The notes under the pieces are model-generated. The model made no database searches, was not told the origin of the DNA, and saw only the letters and a program-made list of their open reading frames with translations. The translations under genes and the position numbers were made by a program. Below, piece by piece: positions 9,117-18,202 of a DNA stretch of 64,000 nt. This DNA comes from Rugamonas fusca. GTDB lineage: Bacteria > Pseudomonadota > Gammaproteobacteria > Burkholderiales > Burkholderiaceae_D. Location: the NCBI RefSeq assembly GCF_014042365.1, contig NZ_JACEZS010000021.1, positions 1 to 64,000 of the forward strand. The letters are read 5' to 3'. How positions within the stretch are numbered: the first letter of the stretch is position 1; every line of letters begins with the position of its first letter.

Positions 9117-9482
9117 GTGCGACGTCGATACTTACCATGGGTCAAGGCGCGTAAGCGAGCACGCTAGATTACAGTTTGCGGTGAAGCGGATTTTGCGGAA
9201 GTACCAATATCCGCCCGACCAATAGCACGATGCAATCCGGATTGTGTTGCAGCGAGCGGAAAGGCGAAACGCGGCGTGGGCGTAAGTGACTGTTCGATTG
9301 GGTATCTCTGAAATTCAGAGATACCCGCGCTCAGGCAAGTTGATTGTTCGTTTGCGCGCCGCCCCCCCGGTTCACTGCAGTTCTTACACGCTCCGCAGCA
9401 TGGCCAGATGAGGTCTCCAACAGTGTTTCTCAGCCATGCACACCGATGATTTTTCTGACGCCTAAGATGATATGCGTCGATT
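9117..9482. other. Intergenic stretch without a convincing gene
   Basis: 366 bp between the convergently oriented HTH-receiver gene and DUF1254 gene. Possible frames have no recognisable family or coding signature. The only notable element is a perfect palindrome at 9300-9326, annotated separately. It could be eroded coding DNA. Confidence 0.5.
9300..9326. repeat. Perfect 13-bp inverted repeat with a 1-bp centre
   Basis: GGGTATCTCTGAA and its exact reverse complement flank a single A. No T-run follows on either strand, so it does not look like an intrinsic terminator. The near-zero spacer suits a dimeric protein-binding site or the tip of a decayed mobile element better. Confidence 0.6.
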
Positions 9483-10979
9483 TCAATCCATGCGCTCGAA
9501 CTCGCCAGGGCGCCAGGTTTTGTCGAACCAGGGTTCCAGCGCGCCATACAGACGCAACAACACGCTCCAGCCCTTACCCGGAACGGTTTGCACCCAATTG
9601 CCATCGCGTCCTGCCGGCGCCTTCGGTCCGAAGTAGACGTCGATCGAACCATCGGTATTCATTTTCAGACCAGGGCTCTGGCTGCCAACTTGGGGATACT
9701 GCTGGTCGGTTTGCAGCATTGAACGCGTCTGAGTGTCGTAGGCGATCAGCGACCAGAAATCCTTCACAGGAATATTCGCCGGCAAATGCAGCTTGTAGGT
9801 ATGACTGCCATCGAATCCACGACCTTTTGAATCGACAAACGCCGCCGCGTACTGAGATCCCTTGCCAATGACCTTCATTTCCATCGCTGGTGTGACGCCG
9901 GTCGCGTAGAAAAAGAATGAATAGTAAGAATCCAGTTCGCGCACGCCGTTGTTCTCGAACAGATAGCCGCCGAGGAAACCAGTGCGCCATGCACTGCCCG
10001 GGTAGAAATAAGCGTCAGGATTACGCTGCCGATAGGTCATCGCGCGCACAGTCGCATCGCCGATCTTCGCAGCGTCGGCGAGAATTTTTTTCATCCGCGC
10101 ATCAGGTGCGAATGGCTTTCCCTTCACGATACCGATCGCTGCCAGATTACCCAATGTCACAGCATCGATCGCCGAGTTTGGCTCTTCCTGCAGGAACTGA
10201 TGAATCATCGAAAAAACTTGCGTGTCGCCTGGCGCAATCGTGTTGAAGTATTTGCCCGAGACATGTTCGAAATGTAGCGCCGGCGGATTGCCCGCATCGG
10301 TCAGCGGATAAATGCGCATCGTTTTTTCAACCAGATCGATCCCCGGCTTGTAATCGCCGTTGACAGGGAATGTCCGAAACCCGCCCCACACTGTGTAGGT
10401 GCGCGAATGCAGCACATGGTAGCCCTCGGGAATCTCACCTTTCCAGTCCGGTGGCAACAGGAGATACTTGCCCCCCGCGCCCTTGTCAGCGCCGAGAATG
10501 CCGATATCGCCAACCCAGCGGAACCAGCTATCGTCGAACAAACCGAGCACCTTCGGCGGCACTTCGACCACCAACGGCCCATTCTTCGTACTCAGATGCA
10601 TCCAGGTGTAAGTCGTGTTGGTATTGGCCGTCAGGAACAACGACTTCGAATCCATCCTGGCCTCGTGCATTACGGCAGTTCGATTGACCGCTCCAAACTG
10701 GTCTAGTCCCCGTACCATCGCCATCATCGATACTGCTGGCAGCGCGTCCAGATAAGCCTGCAGCGCACGTTGTGCATCAAGATTGTCGTAGACCTTGCGC
10801 GCAGTAGCGTCATCCGGGACGCCATCGTGAAAACTCAATGTACCCAGGCTCGTCGTCACTTTGTCCGGCGTCGCGATCCCTGGTGGCACGGGCGTTGTCA
10901 TGCGATAGGGTTGCGGTTTTTGTTGTGCAAATGCAAATCCGGCTGCTAAAAGCAGTGAAATACTGAGAATACGCTTCAT
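9483..10979 (-). CDS. Exported DUF1254/DUF1214 protein
   Basis: 498 residues. The ATG at 10979 follows a GGGAC-type ribosome-binding site and gives the signal peptide MKRILSISLLLAAGFAFAQ. The mature chain holds DUF1254 (about 60-200, including FLTANTNTTYTWMHL and GPLVVEVPP) and a C-terminal DUF1214 half (about 370-480, including FWSLIAYDTQTRSMLQ and YFGPKAP). The biochemical function of this periplasmic family is not established. In the same orientation just upstream is a sulfatase-like relic (11112-11245), so the two may once have formed a unit. No other operon partner. Confidence 0.9.
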   Translation of the reverse strand: MKRILSISLLLAAGFAFAQQKPQPYRMTTPVPPGIATPDKVTTSLGTLSFHDGVPDDATARKVYDNLDAQRALQAYLDALPAVSMMAMVRGLDQFGAVNRTAVMHEARMDSKSLFLTANTNTTYTWMHLSTKNGPLVVEVPPKVLGLFDDSWFRWVGDIGILGADKGAGGKYLLLPPDWKGEIPEGYHVLHSRTYTVWGGFRTFPVNGDYKPGIDLVEKTMRIYPLTDAGNPPALHFEHVSGKYFNTIAPGDTQVFSMIHQFLQEEPNSAIDAVTLGNLAAIGIVKGKPFAPDARMKKILADAAKIGDATVRAMTYRQRNPDAYFYPGSAWRTGFLGGYLFENNGVRELDSYYSFFFYATGVTPAMEMKVIGKGSQYAAAFVDSKGRGFDGSHTYKLHLPANIPVKDFWSLIAYDTQTRSMLQTDQQYPQVGSQSPGLKMNTDGSIDVYFGPKAPAGRDGNWVQTVPGKGWSVLLRLYGALEPWFDKTWRPGEFERMD

Positions 10980-11111
10980 GACTTTGTCCCGTTTAATGTA
11001 TCTGGAAGTAACTTTTGGCATAAATGCAATCAATTTCGCTGTGGAGAATTTGTTATTTCACGTCATATCTGGCGATCAGCCCGGGGCGCGTTACGGCCCC
11101 GTTCAGCTCGG
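10980..11111. other. Upstream region of the DUF1254 gene
   Basis: AT-richer leader of the DUF1254 gene grading into the sulfatase-like relic. No clear promoter box could be fixed by eye. Confidence 0.4.
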
Positions 11112-11245
11112 TCGAGGTGTTCGCCATGCGTTGGCATGTTTGCTAGACGTTCGACCATCGACCGGAATCGAGCCCATGGCTTTCAGGCGCGCGAAGGCGC
11201 GGGCCCGGTAGGCATCCCAGCCGCTGTCGAACTTGCCCTTGGGTA
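11112..11245 (-). pseudogene. Fragment resembling an arylsulfatase
   Basis: Reading the minus strand gives PKGKFDSGWDAYRARAFARL followed by KAMGSIPVDGR, then unrelated residues and a stop. The GKFDxGWDAxRxxxFARxKxxGxIP pattern is what I know from the segment of bacterial arylsulfatases that precedes the LTPR...W region. The frame upstream of PKGKF is shifted and no catalytic sulfatase motif (CxPSR) is present, so this is at best a short relic. Recognition is from memory of the family, not from an alignment. Confidence 0.4.
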
Positions 11246-11540
11246 ATCGGTCAGCTTGGCGAATTCGCGGGCCGGAACGAGATGTTCGTTGTTTTTGCCC
11301 GTGGCGGCACCGGGCTTCAGCATGTGCTTGTCCTTCAGGTCTGGAACGGCCATGGATTCTCGAGTTGGATGGCTGCTACGCCGTTGGCGGCGCGAACGGT
11401 TGATGGGACGATTATGTGAGACAGCGCGCCAAAGAACTTGTGAGTTCCCGCCATCTTCATGCTGCTGAAAATGCATGGAGGAGGCAAGCTTCTGCGTCTG
11501 CAGCTTGGCAGATAAGCACAAATTTACGCCATACGAACGG
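11246..11540. other. Non-coding or decayed DNA
   Basis: About 295 bp between the sulfatase-like relic and the IS5-type relic. Frames on the minus strand give low-complexity, unrecognised peptides. I see no regulatory element in it. Confidence 0.4.
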
Positions 11541-11730
11541 AGGGCGGGCCAGCGCGGTCATGCGGTTGAGTACACCCACACGAATTGCTACCCCGGTCGC
11601 CTGCGCCCCGATCGCGCGCGGCCCGTTCCCGGCAGGTCAGCAGCTTCGGACGGTACATCAAGGTTTCGGCGAGCGCGCGGCGGTGTTCGCCGCTGGCCGC
11701 CTTCCGCTTGCGGTAGAGCACTGCATTCAC
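11541..11730 (-). mobile_element. Decayed IS5-family transposase C-terminus (copy 1)
   Basis: The minus strand encodes RKRKAASGEHRRALAETLMY followed by RPKLLTCRERAAR. One base of frame change then gives IGAQATGVAIRVGVLNRMTA. This matches the end of IS5-group DDE transposases (YHRRSLAETxMYRLKxLTG ... QATEVAIRVxxLNRMTxL). The frameshift and missing N-terminal two thirds make it non-functional. About 125 bp are closely similar to the relic at 25505-25662 in the opposite orientation. Confidence 0.7.
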
Positions 11731-11780
11731 ACTGCAGGGGGCGCAAGTTCGAAACGTGCACTTCCCACCCAGAATTGCAT

Positions 11781-11820
11781 AAAAAGGCTTGCGACAGATT
11801 GTCGCAAGCCTTTTGTTTTG
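11781..11820 (-). terminator. Strong, probably bidirectional intrinsic terminator of the thiolase operon
   Basis: A near-perfect stem (AAGGCTTGCGACA / GAT / TGTCGCAAGCCTT) at about 11784-11813 is flanked by A-rich and T-rich tracts on both sides. On the minus strand it is followed by TTTTTAT, right after the thiolase stop at 11861, and so ends the catabolic operon. On the plus strand TTGTTTTG follows. Confidence 0.88.
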
Positions 11821-11860
11821 CGCGCCGCTGGTCCATGGTGCATGGCCGTTGGCCGTGCGG

Positions 11861-13099
11861 CTACTTGCTCAGGATGTGGATGGCGACTGCCGCTTCCTCG
11901 ATCCCTTGCAGACCGCCGCCGTTCTCCTGGATCGCGTGGCGCGCGCCATCGACCTGGCGTGCGCCCGCTTCGCCGCGAAGCTGGGTGACCAGTTCGTACA
12001 GCTGGCCGATGCCAGTGGCGCCCAGCGGGTGGCCCTTCGATTCCAGTCCGCCCGACGGATTGATGGGCAGGCGGCCGCCGACGGTAAAGTCGCCGCGCTC
12101 GGCGCAGATGCCGCCTTCGCCGGGCGGCGCCAGGCCCAGGTTCTCGGCCTGGATGATCTCGCCCATGGCGGAAGCATCGTGGACTTCGGCCACGTCCATG
12201 TCGGTCGGGCCGAGGCCGGCGCTCTCATACGCCTGCAGGGCCGCCAGGCGGCTCACGTGCAGATCCGGCCGGTCCAGGCCGCGCGTGCCGAAGCTGCGCA
12301 TGACGCTGGCGGCGATCTTGATGCAGCGCCTGGGGTCGGCGCCGATGCGCTTGAGCCCAGCCTCGGTGCACAGGATGGCGGCGGCGGCGCCGTCCGACAG
12401 GGGGGCGCACATGGGCAACGTGATCGGATAGGTGATGGGCGGGGCCGCCAGCACTTCCTCGATGGTGAACGGCTTGCGGAACTGGGAGTAGGGGTTGTGC
12501 ACCGAATGCTGGTGATTCTTCGCGCACACGGCGGCGATCTGGCGCTGGGTGGTGCCGTAGGTGGCCATGTGCCAGCGGCACATGGCGGCGTAGATGGACA
12601 TGAACTTGCTGTACGGCTTGTCCGACTCCGAGCCCGGCGGCGGCGTGATGCCAGCGCCCATCGTCACCAGTGTCTGGTAGTTTTCCTCGGCGCGCGCGAC
12701 GTCCCAGCCTGCCTCGAAGATGGAAAAGGCCTTGAGCTTGTCGGGGATGTTCATCTTTTCCGCCCCCAGCGCCAGCGCCACGTCGGTCGCGCCCGCGCGC
12801 AAGCCCTGCACGGCCAGGTGCACCGCCGTGCTGCCGGAGGCGCAGGCGTTTTCCACGTTGTAGATGGGGATGCTGTGGATGCCGATCTTGCTCAGCACCA
12901 CTTGGCCCGGGATCGCGATCTGGCCCTGTAGCGGGCCGTTGGTCATGCCGGCGTAGTAGGCCGCGCCCAGCGCGCCGATGTCGCAGTTGGCGTCGCGCAG
13001 GGCGCCTCGCAACGCTTCGCCCGCCATGTCGTGCAGCGAATGGTCAGGGTGGCGTCCGAAGACGGTCATGGCGATGCCGGCGATGTAGATGTTGCTCAT
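11861..13099 (-). CDS. SCP2-type thiolase / lipid-transfer-like acetyl-CoA acyltransferase
   Basis: 412 residues from the ATG at 13099 (MSNIYIAGIAMTVFGRH). Thiolase N-terminal half with the nucleophilic Cys in VENACASGSTAVHLAV and C-terminal half with the acid/base His in SKGHPLGATGIGQ. The usual CxGGG motif near the C-terminus is replaced by ENGGGLQG, typical of the SCP2/nonspecific lipid-transfer thiolase branch, which cleaves or transfers acyl groups from branched or cyclic acyl-CoA. It is the last gene of the five-gene operon 18088-11861, 33 bp after the SDR gene and followed by a terminator. The predicted role is the final thiolytic step; the substrate is unknown. Confidence 0.92.
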   Translation of the reverse strand: MSNIYIAGIAMTVFGRHPDHSLHDMAGEALRGALRDANCDIGALGAAYYAGMTNGPLQGQIAIPGQVVLSKIGIHSIPIYNVENACASGSTAVHLAVQGLRAGATDVALALGAEKMNIPDKLKAFSIFEAGWDVARAEENYQTLVTMGAGITPPPGSESDKPYSKFMSIYAAMCRWHMATYGTTQRQIAAVCAKNHQHSVHNPYSQFRKPFTIEEVLAAPPITYPITLPMCAPLSDGAAAAILCTEAGLKRIGADPRRCIKIAASVMRSFGTRGLDRPDLHVSRLAALQAYESAGLGPTDMDVAEVHDASAMGEIIQAENLGLAPPGEGGICAERGDFTVGGRLPINPSGGLESKGHPLGATGIGQLYELVTQLRGEAGARQVDGARHAIQENGGGLQGIEEAAVAIHILSK

Positions 13100-13132
13100 G
13101 TCTGGAGTCCTGGTTGGTGTTGGCCGGAGCAC

Positions 13133-13936
13133 TCAGCCCGTGATCAGGCCGAACAGGCGTGGGTAGGCATTGGGCAGCAAGCGGGCCAGCCAGTACAGCG
13201 TGGTGGACAACTTGCCCGTCAGGATGCGGCGCTTGCCGCTGGCGATCCCTTTCAGGATGTCGGCCGCGCAGCGTTCGGGCGGCGTCACCAGCATCTTTGT
13301 GGCCAGCTGATCGAAGCGTCGCTCCTCGCTGCCGGCGGCGGCACAGCGCCGGCCTGCCTTGTCGATGTTGGTCTTGATGCCGCCTGGGTGGACGCAGACG
13401 GCGCGCACGCCGGTGCCGGCCAGTTCGCTCCACAGGCATTCCGTCAGTCCGCGCACGGCAAACTTGGAGATGTTGTAGGCGCTTTGCAGGGGAAAGCCCA
13501 CCAGGCCGAACACGCTCGAGATGTTGACGATGCAGCCTTCACGCTGGGCCAGCATCATCGGCAGGAAGGCCTTGCTGCCGTAAATGACGCCCCACATGTT
13601 GATGTCCAGCTGCCACGCGATTTCGTCCGTGCTCAGATGGGCAAAGGTACCGACCATGGTGGCGCCAGCGTTGTTGATGACGTAGTGGGCCGTGCCGAAG
13701 TCGCGCTGGACCTCCAGCGCGTGCAGGAATACGGCGTCGCGGTTGGCGATGTCGAAGCTGTAGGCGCGCGCCTCGGTGCCGGCGGGCAGGGCCGCCATGG
13801 TCTCGGCCAGCGCGGTGGCGTTGATGTCCGACAGGGCCAGGCGCGCGCCGTGGCCGGCCAGTTGCAGCGCCAGCGCGCGGCCGATGCCGGAGCCGGCGCC
13901 GGTGACGACGGCCACTTTGTGGTTGAAGCAGTTCAT
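13133..13936 (-). CDS. Short-chain dehydrogenase/reductase
   Basis: 267 residues, start supported by AGAGGAATC just upstream. Classical SDR: cofactor motif TGAGSGIG (12-19), structural NNAG near 88-91, catalytic Ser140 in VNISSVFG and Tyr154/Lys158 in YNISK. DINxxA after the second strand suggests NAD(H) rather than NADP(H). Position between the ligase and thiolase genes fits a 3-hydroxyacyl-CoA or alcohol dehydrogenase step. It has a C-terminal extension of about 60 residues including PPERCAADILKGIASGKRRI, as in SDRs acting on acyl chains. Confidence 0.9.
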   Translation of the reverse strand: MNCFNHKVAVVTGAGSGIGRALALQLAGHGARLALSDINATALAETMAALPAGTEARAYSFDIANRDAVFLHALEVQRDFGTAHYVINNAGATMVGTFAHLSTDEIAWQLDINMWGVIYGSKAFLPMMLAQREGCIVNISSVFGLVGFPLQSAYNISKFAVRGLTECLWSELAGTGVRAVCVHPGGIKTNIDKAGRRCAAAGSEERRFDQLATKMLVTPPERCAADILKGIASGKRRILTGKLSTTLYWLARLLPNAYPRLFGLITG

Positions 13937-13997
13937 GATTCCTCTATTCGGTCACACTTGGCGGTCCATGCCGCAAGGGTTGATGCGGTGGGGCGGC

Positions 13998-15587
13998 TTA
14001 AATCTTGCGATCCGTGCCGGCCCAGTACTGCTGGCGTAGTTCCTTCTTCAGCACCTTGCCGACGGGGCTGCGCGGCAGCGATGCCACGAAGTCGATCGTC
14101 TTGGGCGACTTGACGGAACCGAGCTTATGCTTGCACAGGGCGATCAGTTCCGCCGCGTCCACGTGCTGGCCCGCGTTCAGTTCCACCACCGCCTTGACGG
14201 CTTCGCCCCATTGCGAGTCGGGCACGCCGATGACGGCGCAGTCGCGCACGGCGGGATGGCTCCAGATCACCTGTTCGGCCTCGCTCGGGTAGACGTTGAA
14301 GCCGCCCGAGATGATCATGTCCTTCTTGCGGTCCGTGATGTGCAGATAGCCGTCCGCGTCGATGTGGCCGATGTCGCCCGTGTGCAGCCAGCCGTCGACG
14401 ATGGTGGCGGCGGTCTGTTCGGGCGCCTGGTAGTAGCCCTTCATGAGCAGGTCGCCGCGCACGCAGATTTCGCCGGTGCGTCCCTGCGGCAGGATGGCGT
14501 TGGCCTCGTCCATGATCTCCACCGTGACCAGCGGGTTGGGCCGGCCCACCGATGACAGCCGTTCGTCGCCGGCCAGCTGGCCGTCGATGAAGTGCTCGTC
14601 CGGCGGCAGGTAGGCGATCGACGCCGGGCATTCCGTCTGGCCGTAGCCGCCCGTCAGGACGGGGCCGAACAGGGCAATTGCCTGGCGCAGTTTTTCCACC
14701 GACATGGGCGCGGCGCCGTACATCAGGTAGCGCAGCGAGGACAGGTCGTATTGCCGCACTTCGTCCGCGCGCTCCAGCAGGCGGTAGATGACCGTGGGCG
14801 GCAGGAACAGTTCGGTGACCCGGTGGCCGGCGATGGCCCGCAGCAGGTACGCAGGGTCAGGCGCGCCCAACACCACCACCGTGCCGCCGCGCGCCGTGCA
14901 GGGCAGGGACAGCAGGCCGGCCGTATGCGTCATCGGCGCGGCCGCCAGGTTGACGGGATGCTCGCCGCTGCCGTATGTGCAGGTCATCATGAAATGGGCG
15001 CAGAAGGTCTGGGTGCTGCGGTGGGTATTCATCACGCCCTTGGGCTTGCCGGTGGTGCCGCCGGTGGCCGACAGCATGATGACGTCGTCCGGATCGTAGT
15101 GCACGGCCGGACGCGTGTCGGGCTGGCCGGTGATCCAGTCGGCCAGCGACACGGCGCCCGGAACCTCGGTGGCAGCGGATGGCTGCGCGCCCGCAGCCGG
15201 GTCGATGCAGATCCAGTGCCGTACCTTGGGCAGGCGCGGTTGCAGCGCCGCCACCACCGGCGCGAACTGCGCCTGGAAGAACAGGATCTCGCAATCGAAG
15301 GCGTCGAGCAAGTACTGGTTCTCGTCGTCGGCGTTGCGCGCGCCGACGGGTATCCAGCACATGTTGGCGCGCCACAGGCCCAGCGTGCAGGCCCAGGCCG
15401 TGACGTCGTTGCCGGCCCAGACGGCGCCCTTGCTTTCCTTGGGCAGGCCGGTAGCCAGCAGCGCGTGGGCGATGCGGCACGACAGCGCGCCCACCTGGTC
15501 GAAGCTGTAACGCTGCTCGTCCTGGATATAGGCGGTGCCGGACGGGTTGATGCGCCAGCCGCGGTCGAAAAAGTCGATGATGGCCAT
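13998..15587 (-). CDS. AMP-forming acyl-CoA synthetase (ANL superfamily)
   Basis: 529 residues from the ATG at 15587, which has GGAG seven bases upstream. Adenylation motifs: P-loop-like LSATGGTTGKPKGV (A3), GGYGQTEC (A5), YLHITDRKKDMIISGG (A8 hinge) and the catalytic Lys in SPVGKVLKKELR. The enzyme activates a carboxylic acid as acyl-AMP and transfers it to CoA. It is the third gene of the operon (after the acyl-CoA dehydrogenase and enoyl-reductase-like genes) and probably performs substrate entry. The chain resembles medium/long-chain and aryl acid ligases alike, so the substrate cannot be named. Confidence 0.93.
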   Translation of the reverse strand: MAIIDFFDRGWRINPSGTAYIQDEQRYSFDQVGALSCRIAHALLATGLPKESKGAVWAGNDVTAWACTLGLWRANMCWIPVGARNADDENQYLLDAFDCEILFFQAQFAPVVAALQPRLPKVRHWICIDPAAGAQPSAATEVPGAVSLADWITGQPDTRPAVHYDPDDVIMLSATGGTTGKPKGVMNTHRSTQTFCAHFMMTCTYGSGEHPVNLAAAPMTHTAGLLSLPCTARGGTVVVLGAPDPAYLLRAIAGHRVTELFLPPTVIYRLLERADEVRQYDLSSLRYLMYGAAPMSVEKLRQAIALFGPVLTGGYGQTECPASIAYLPPDEHFIDGQLAGDERLSSVGRPNPLVTVEIMDEANAILPQGRTGEICVRGDLLMKGYYQAPEQTAATIVDGWLHTGDIGHIDADGYLHITDRKKDMIISGGFNVYPSEAEQVIWSHPAVRDCAVIGVPDSQWGEAVKAVVELNAGQHVDAAELIALCKHKLGSVKSPKTIDFVASLPRSPVGKVLKKELRQQYWAGTDRKI

Positions 15588-15600
15588 GGTGACTCCGCGC

Positions 15601-16734
15601 TTACAGCTGTTGCACGGTGGCGCGCGCCAGGCCACGCTGCTCCAGGAAGCCGAGCAGGTAGCGGTGGCCGAACGCCTGGCAGGCCGAAGCGAAGCCGGTC
15701 CTGCTGCTGTCGCCATCGAGCAGCTTCATCACGGCGGCCGTCTGCAGCGCGCCGGTGGCGATGTAGGCCGTCACGCCATGCACAGTGGCGCGCACGGCCG
15801 CCAGCTGGCCTCGGCCGATGGCAAAATCGACGGTGCGGACCACGGTGGTGCGCTCGCGCGGCGGCATGGTGGGCGTGGTCGAATCGACGATGCCCTTGAT
15901 CACGGCGTCCTGCTGCTCCTTCGGCAGATGGCGGTATTCGGTCTCCCATTTCTGGCCCAGGCTGTGCACCATGCGCATGACGTCGTTGTCGTAGAAGCCC
16001 ACGGCCGAGGTGCAGCAGCGCACCCGCGCGTCGTTCTCGAAGAACACCGGCAGCGAGGTGCCGCCCCAGGGCAGCGAGAATACGGGCTGCATGAAGCTGG
16101 GATCGACCATGTCAAAGGACGCGTGCGGGGCGTGCGGCACCAGCTTCTTCTCCCACAGGTAGCACGCTTCCTGGCGGTACAGCTCGAAAATGGAAGCAGT
16201 CGAGCCCACGGTCACGCCAGCCGGGCCGCCGCGCGGACCACGGCACAGGGTGCCCGTTTCCAGTACGTCCACGCCCGGGGTTTCCAGCGCCAGCTGGGCC
16301 GCGATCTCGGCGAAGGTGTACATGTAGGCGATCGACGGCGCGACGAGCAGGCCGGCCTGGCGGAAACGCTCGCCGAACTGGTCGCGCACGGCGCGCACGT
16401 AACCCTGCTCGCCGGTGGTGTCGAGATGGTGGCAGCCGGCATTGAGCGCCGCTTCCACGCCGACCAGGCCGAAATTGGCGAACGGCCCGACCGTGTTGCA
16501 TACCACCTTGGCGCCCCGGAATGCCTCTGTCAGGGCCGCGACGGTATGTTCCGACTCGATGATTTCATAGGTGGCCGATTCCAGCCGGACCACACGCTGG
16601 GCCATCATTTCGCGCACGCGCGCGGCGCTGCGGGCCACGGCGGTGAAGGGGATTTGCTGGTCGATCAGCCAGTCCATGATCAACATGCCGGTGTAGCCAC
16701 TGGCGCCATAGACGACGACGGGATGCTTTGCCAT
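15601..16734 (-). CDS. Saccharopine-dehydrogenase-like / trans-acting enoyl reductase family protein
   Basis: 377 residues with a clean GGAG ribosome-binding site. N-terminal Rossmann fold with VVVYGASGYTGMLI (7-20) and the VCNTVGPFANFG and HHLDTTGEQ motifs characteristic of the saccharopine dehydrogenase-like/trans-enoyl reductase group (as in mycobacterial lipid biosynthesis). It likely reduces or oxidises a C=C or C=N bond with NAD(P)H. Within an acyl-CoA operon an enoyl-thioester reductase or a dehydrogenase of a cyclic intermediate is plausible; this is inference. Located 13 bp upstream of the ligase gene. Confidence 0.85.
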   Translation of the reverse strand: MAKHPVVVYGASGYTGMLIMDWLIDQQIPFTAVARSAARVREMMAQRVVRLESATYEIIESEHTVAALTEAFRGAKVVCNTVGPFANFGLVGVEAALNAGCHHLDTTGEQGYVRAVRDQFGERFRQAGLLVAPSIAYMYTFAEIAAQLALETPGVDVLETGTLCRGPRGGPAGVTVGSTASIFELYRQEACYLWEKKLVPHAPHASFDMVDPSFMQPVFSLPWGGTSLPVFFENDARVRCCTSAVGFYDNDVMRMVHSLGQKWETEYRHLPKEQQDAVIKGIVDSTTPTMPPRERTTVVRTVDFAIGRGQLAAVRATVHGVTAYIATGALQTAAVMKLLDGDSSRTGFASACQAFGHRYLLGFLEQRGLARATVQQL

Positions 16735-16807
16735 TTTTTACTCCAATATTTTGTGTGGTGAGTGTGGTGGATCGGTTCGTGCGGCGGGCGTCCGGCCCGC
16801 CCGGCCC

Positions 16808-18088
16808 TTAGCCCTGGCCCCAGCCTTCGGCGTGGAGCTGCTGCGCCAGCAGGCCAAGGCGCATGGTGAGCACGTTGTTCTCGCCATCCTCGATCAGCGT
16901 GACGCGTGCATCGCGCAGCAGCTTTTCGATCGGATATTCGCGCGAGGTGGCGGCGCCGCCGAACAGCTGGAACGCTTCGTTGACCACCTGCCACGCTTCC
17001 TGGGTGACGGTGACCTTGGCCGAGGCCGTGGCGTAGGCGTGGCCCTGCGGCGTGAGGCGGGCATAGGCCAGCGAGCGGCGCGCCACGGCCCGGCACAGTT
17101 CCACCCGGCGCAGCATGTCGCCGATGCGGTGGCGGGTCAGCTGGTGGTTGATCAGCAGCTGGCCGCCCTGTTTGCGTTCGTGGCAGTACTGGAGCGCCAG
17201 TTCGAAGGCGGCACGGGCCACGCCGGTGAAGGTCTGGCTCATGTGGGTGCCGGCATAGGACCAGGCCGACGTGTGGTTGCCGTAATAGCTATCCTGGAGG
17301 GCGACGGCAAAGCGGCGCGGTATGCGCACGTTGTCGAAATAGATTTCGCCCTGCGGCAGCGAGCGCTGTCCGAGCTTGTCGAGCGGCTTGCCGCGCGAGA
17401 CGCCGGGCAGGTCGAGCGGGATGATGGCGGCCAGGCCGTGGGGGCGGCCGTCGGCGTCGAAGAAACCGTCGCCATAGTCGGCGCCCAGGTAGCCCAGGGC
17501 CACCTGGGCCACCGCGCCATTGGACACCCAGGCCGAACACTGGCCATTGATGACGATTTCGTCCTTGCCCACGGTGGCCAGCATGTTGCCCTTGTTGCCC
17601 TGTGCGCCGGGCGTCCAGTCGCGCCGGATGTCGTACATGGTCACGTCGCTGCCCTTGTCGGGGTGGGTGATCATCCAACAGCCGATCTTGCCGGTGCACA
17701 GGTCCACCAGCTCCTGGTTGCCGACGGCCTTGGCCATTTCCAGGGGAAAGCTGGCGGCGGCCAGCGAGATGGCCAGGCCGGCGTCGCCCCAGCCCATCTC
17801 CTCGCCGATCAGCGATTCGACCCGCACCGCCATGTCCGGCGGCAGTTGCGCCAGCAGGCCAGGGTCGAGCCCCAGCCTGGCCGCTTCGGCAAACACGGTG
17901 TAGTAGGGCGAGCCGGGGGCGATCACCTGCTCGGGTGTCATCTTGTCCAGTTCCTGGCCGATCGGGCGCAGGACTTCCTTGGCAAAGCGGTGCACGCTGG
18001 CCTGGATGGCCAGTTCCTCCTCGCCCATGGGCGTTTCAAATCCCGTCAACGACACGGCGGGCAGCTTGAGTTCGGTGCTGAGTCTCAT
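16808..18088 (-). CDS. Acyl-CoA dehydrogenase
   Basis: 426 residues. The ATG at 18088 follows AGGAGA; upstream sequence belongs to the divergent AraC promoter region. It has the acyl-CoA dehydrogenase N-terminal helical domain, middle beta domain (GCWMITHPDKGSD, GQCSAWVSNGAVA) and C-terminal helical domain ending in AFQLFGGAATSREYPIEKLL and LIEDGENNVLTMRLG. The Glu of IEDGEN aligns by position with the catalytic base region of the family (YEGT). An FAD-dependent alpha,beta-dehydrogenation passing electrons to ETF is expected. First gene of the operon and divergent from an AraC regulator 114 bp away. Confidence 0.92.
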   Translation of the reverse strand: MRLSTELKLPAVSLTGFETPMGEEELAIQASVHRFAKEVLRPIGQELDKMTPEQVIAPGSPYYTVFAEAARLGLDPGLLAQLPPDMAVRVESLIGEEMGWGDAGLAISLAAASFPLEMAKAVGNQELVDLCTGKIGCWMITHPDKGSDVTMYDIRRDWTPGAQGNKGNMLATVGKDEIVINGQCSAWVSNGAVAQVALGYLGADYGDGFFDADGRPHGLAAIIPLDLPGVSRGKPLDKLGQRSLPQGEIYFDNVRIPRRFAVALQDSYYGNHTSAWSYAGTHMSQTFTGVARAAFELALQYCHERKQGGQLLINHQLTRHRIGDMLRRVELCRAVARRSLAYARLTPQGHAYATASAKVTVTQEAWQVVNEAFQLFGGAATSREYPIEKLLRDARVTLIEDGENNVLTMRLGLLAQQLHAEGWGQG

Positions 18089-18202
18089 ACACTTGTCTCC
18101 TGAAAAGGGTGGCTTGTTTTGGCTTGTTGTTGCTGACAAGTGTGGGCCTGAAAAAAGCTGGCGGCTTTCAACAAAGTTGCGTATCTTTGTCAAGAAAAGC
18201 TC

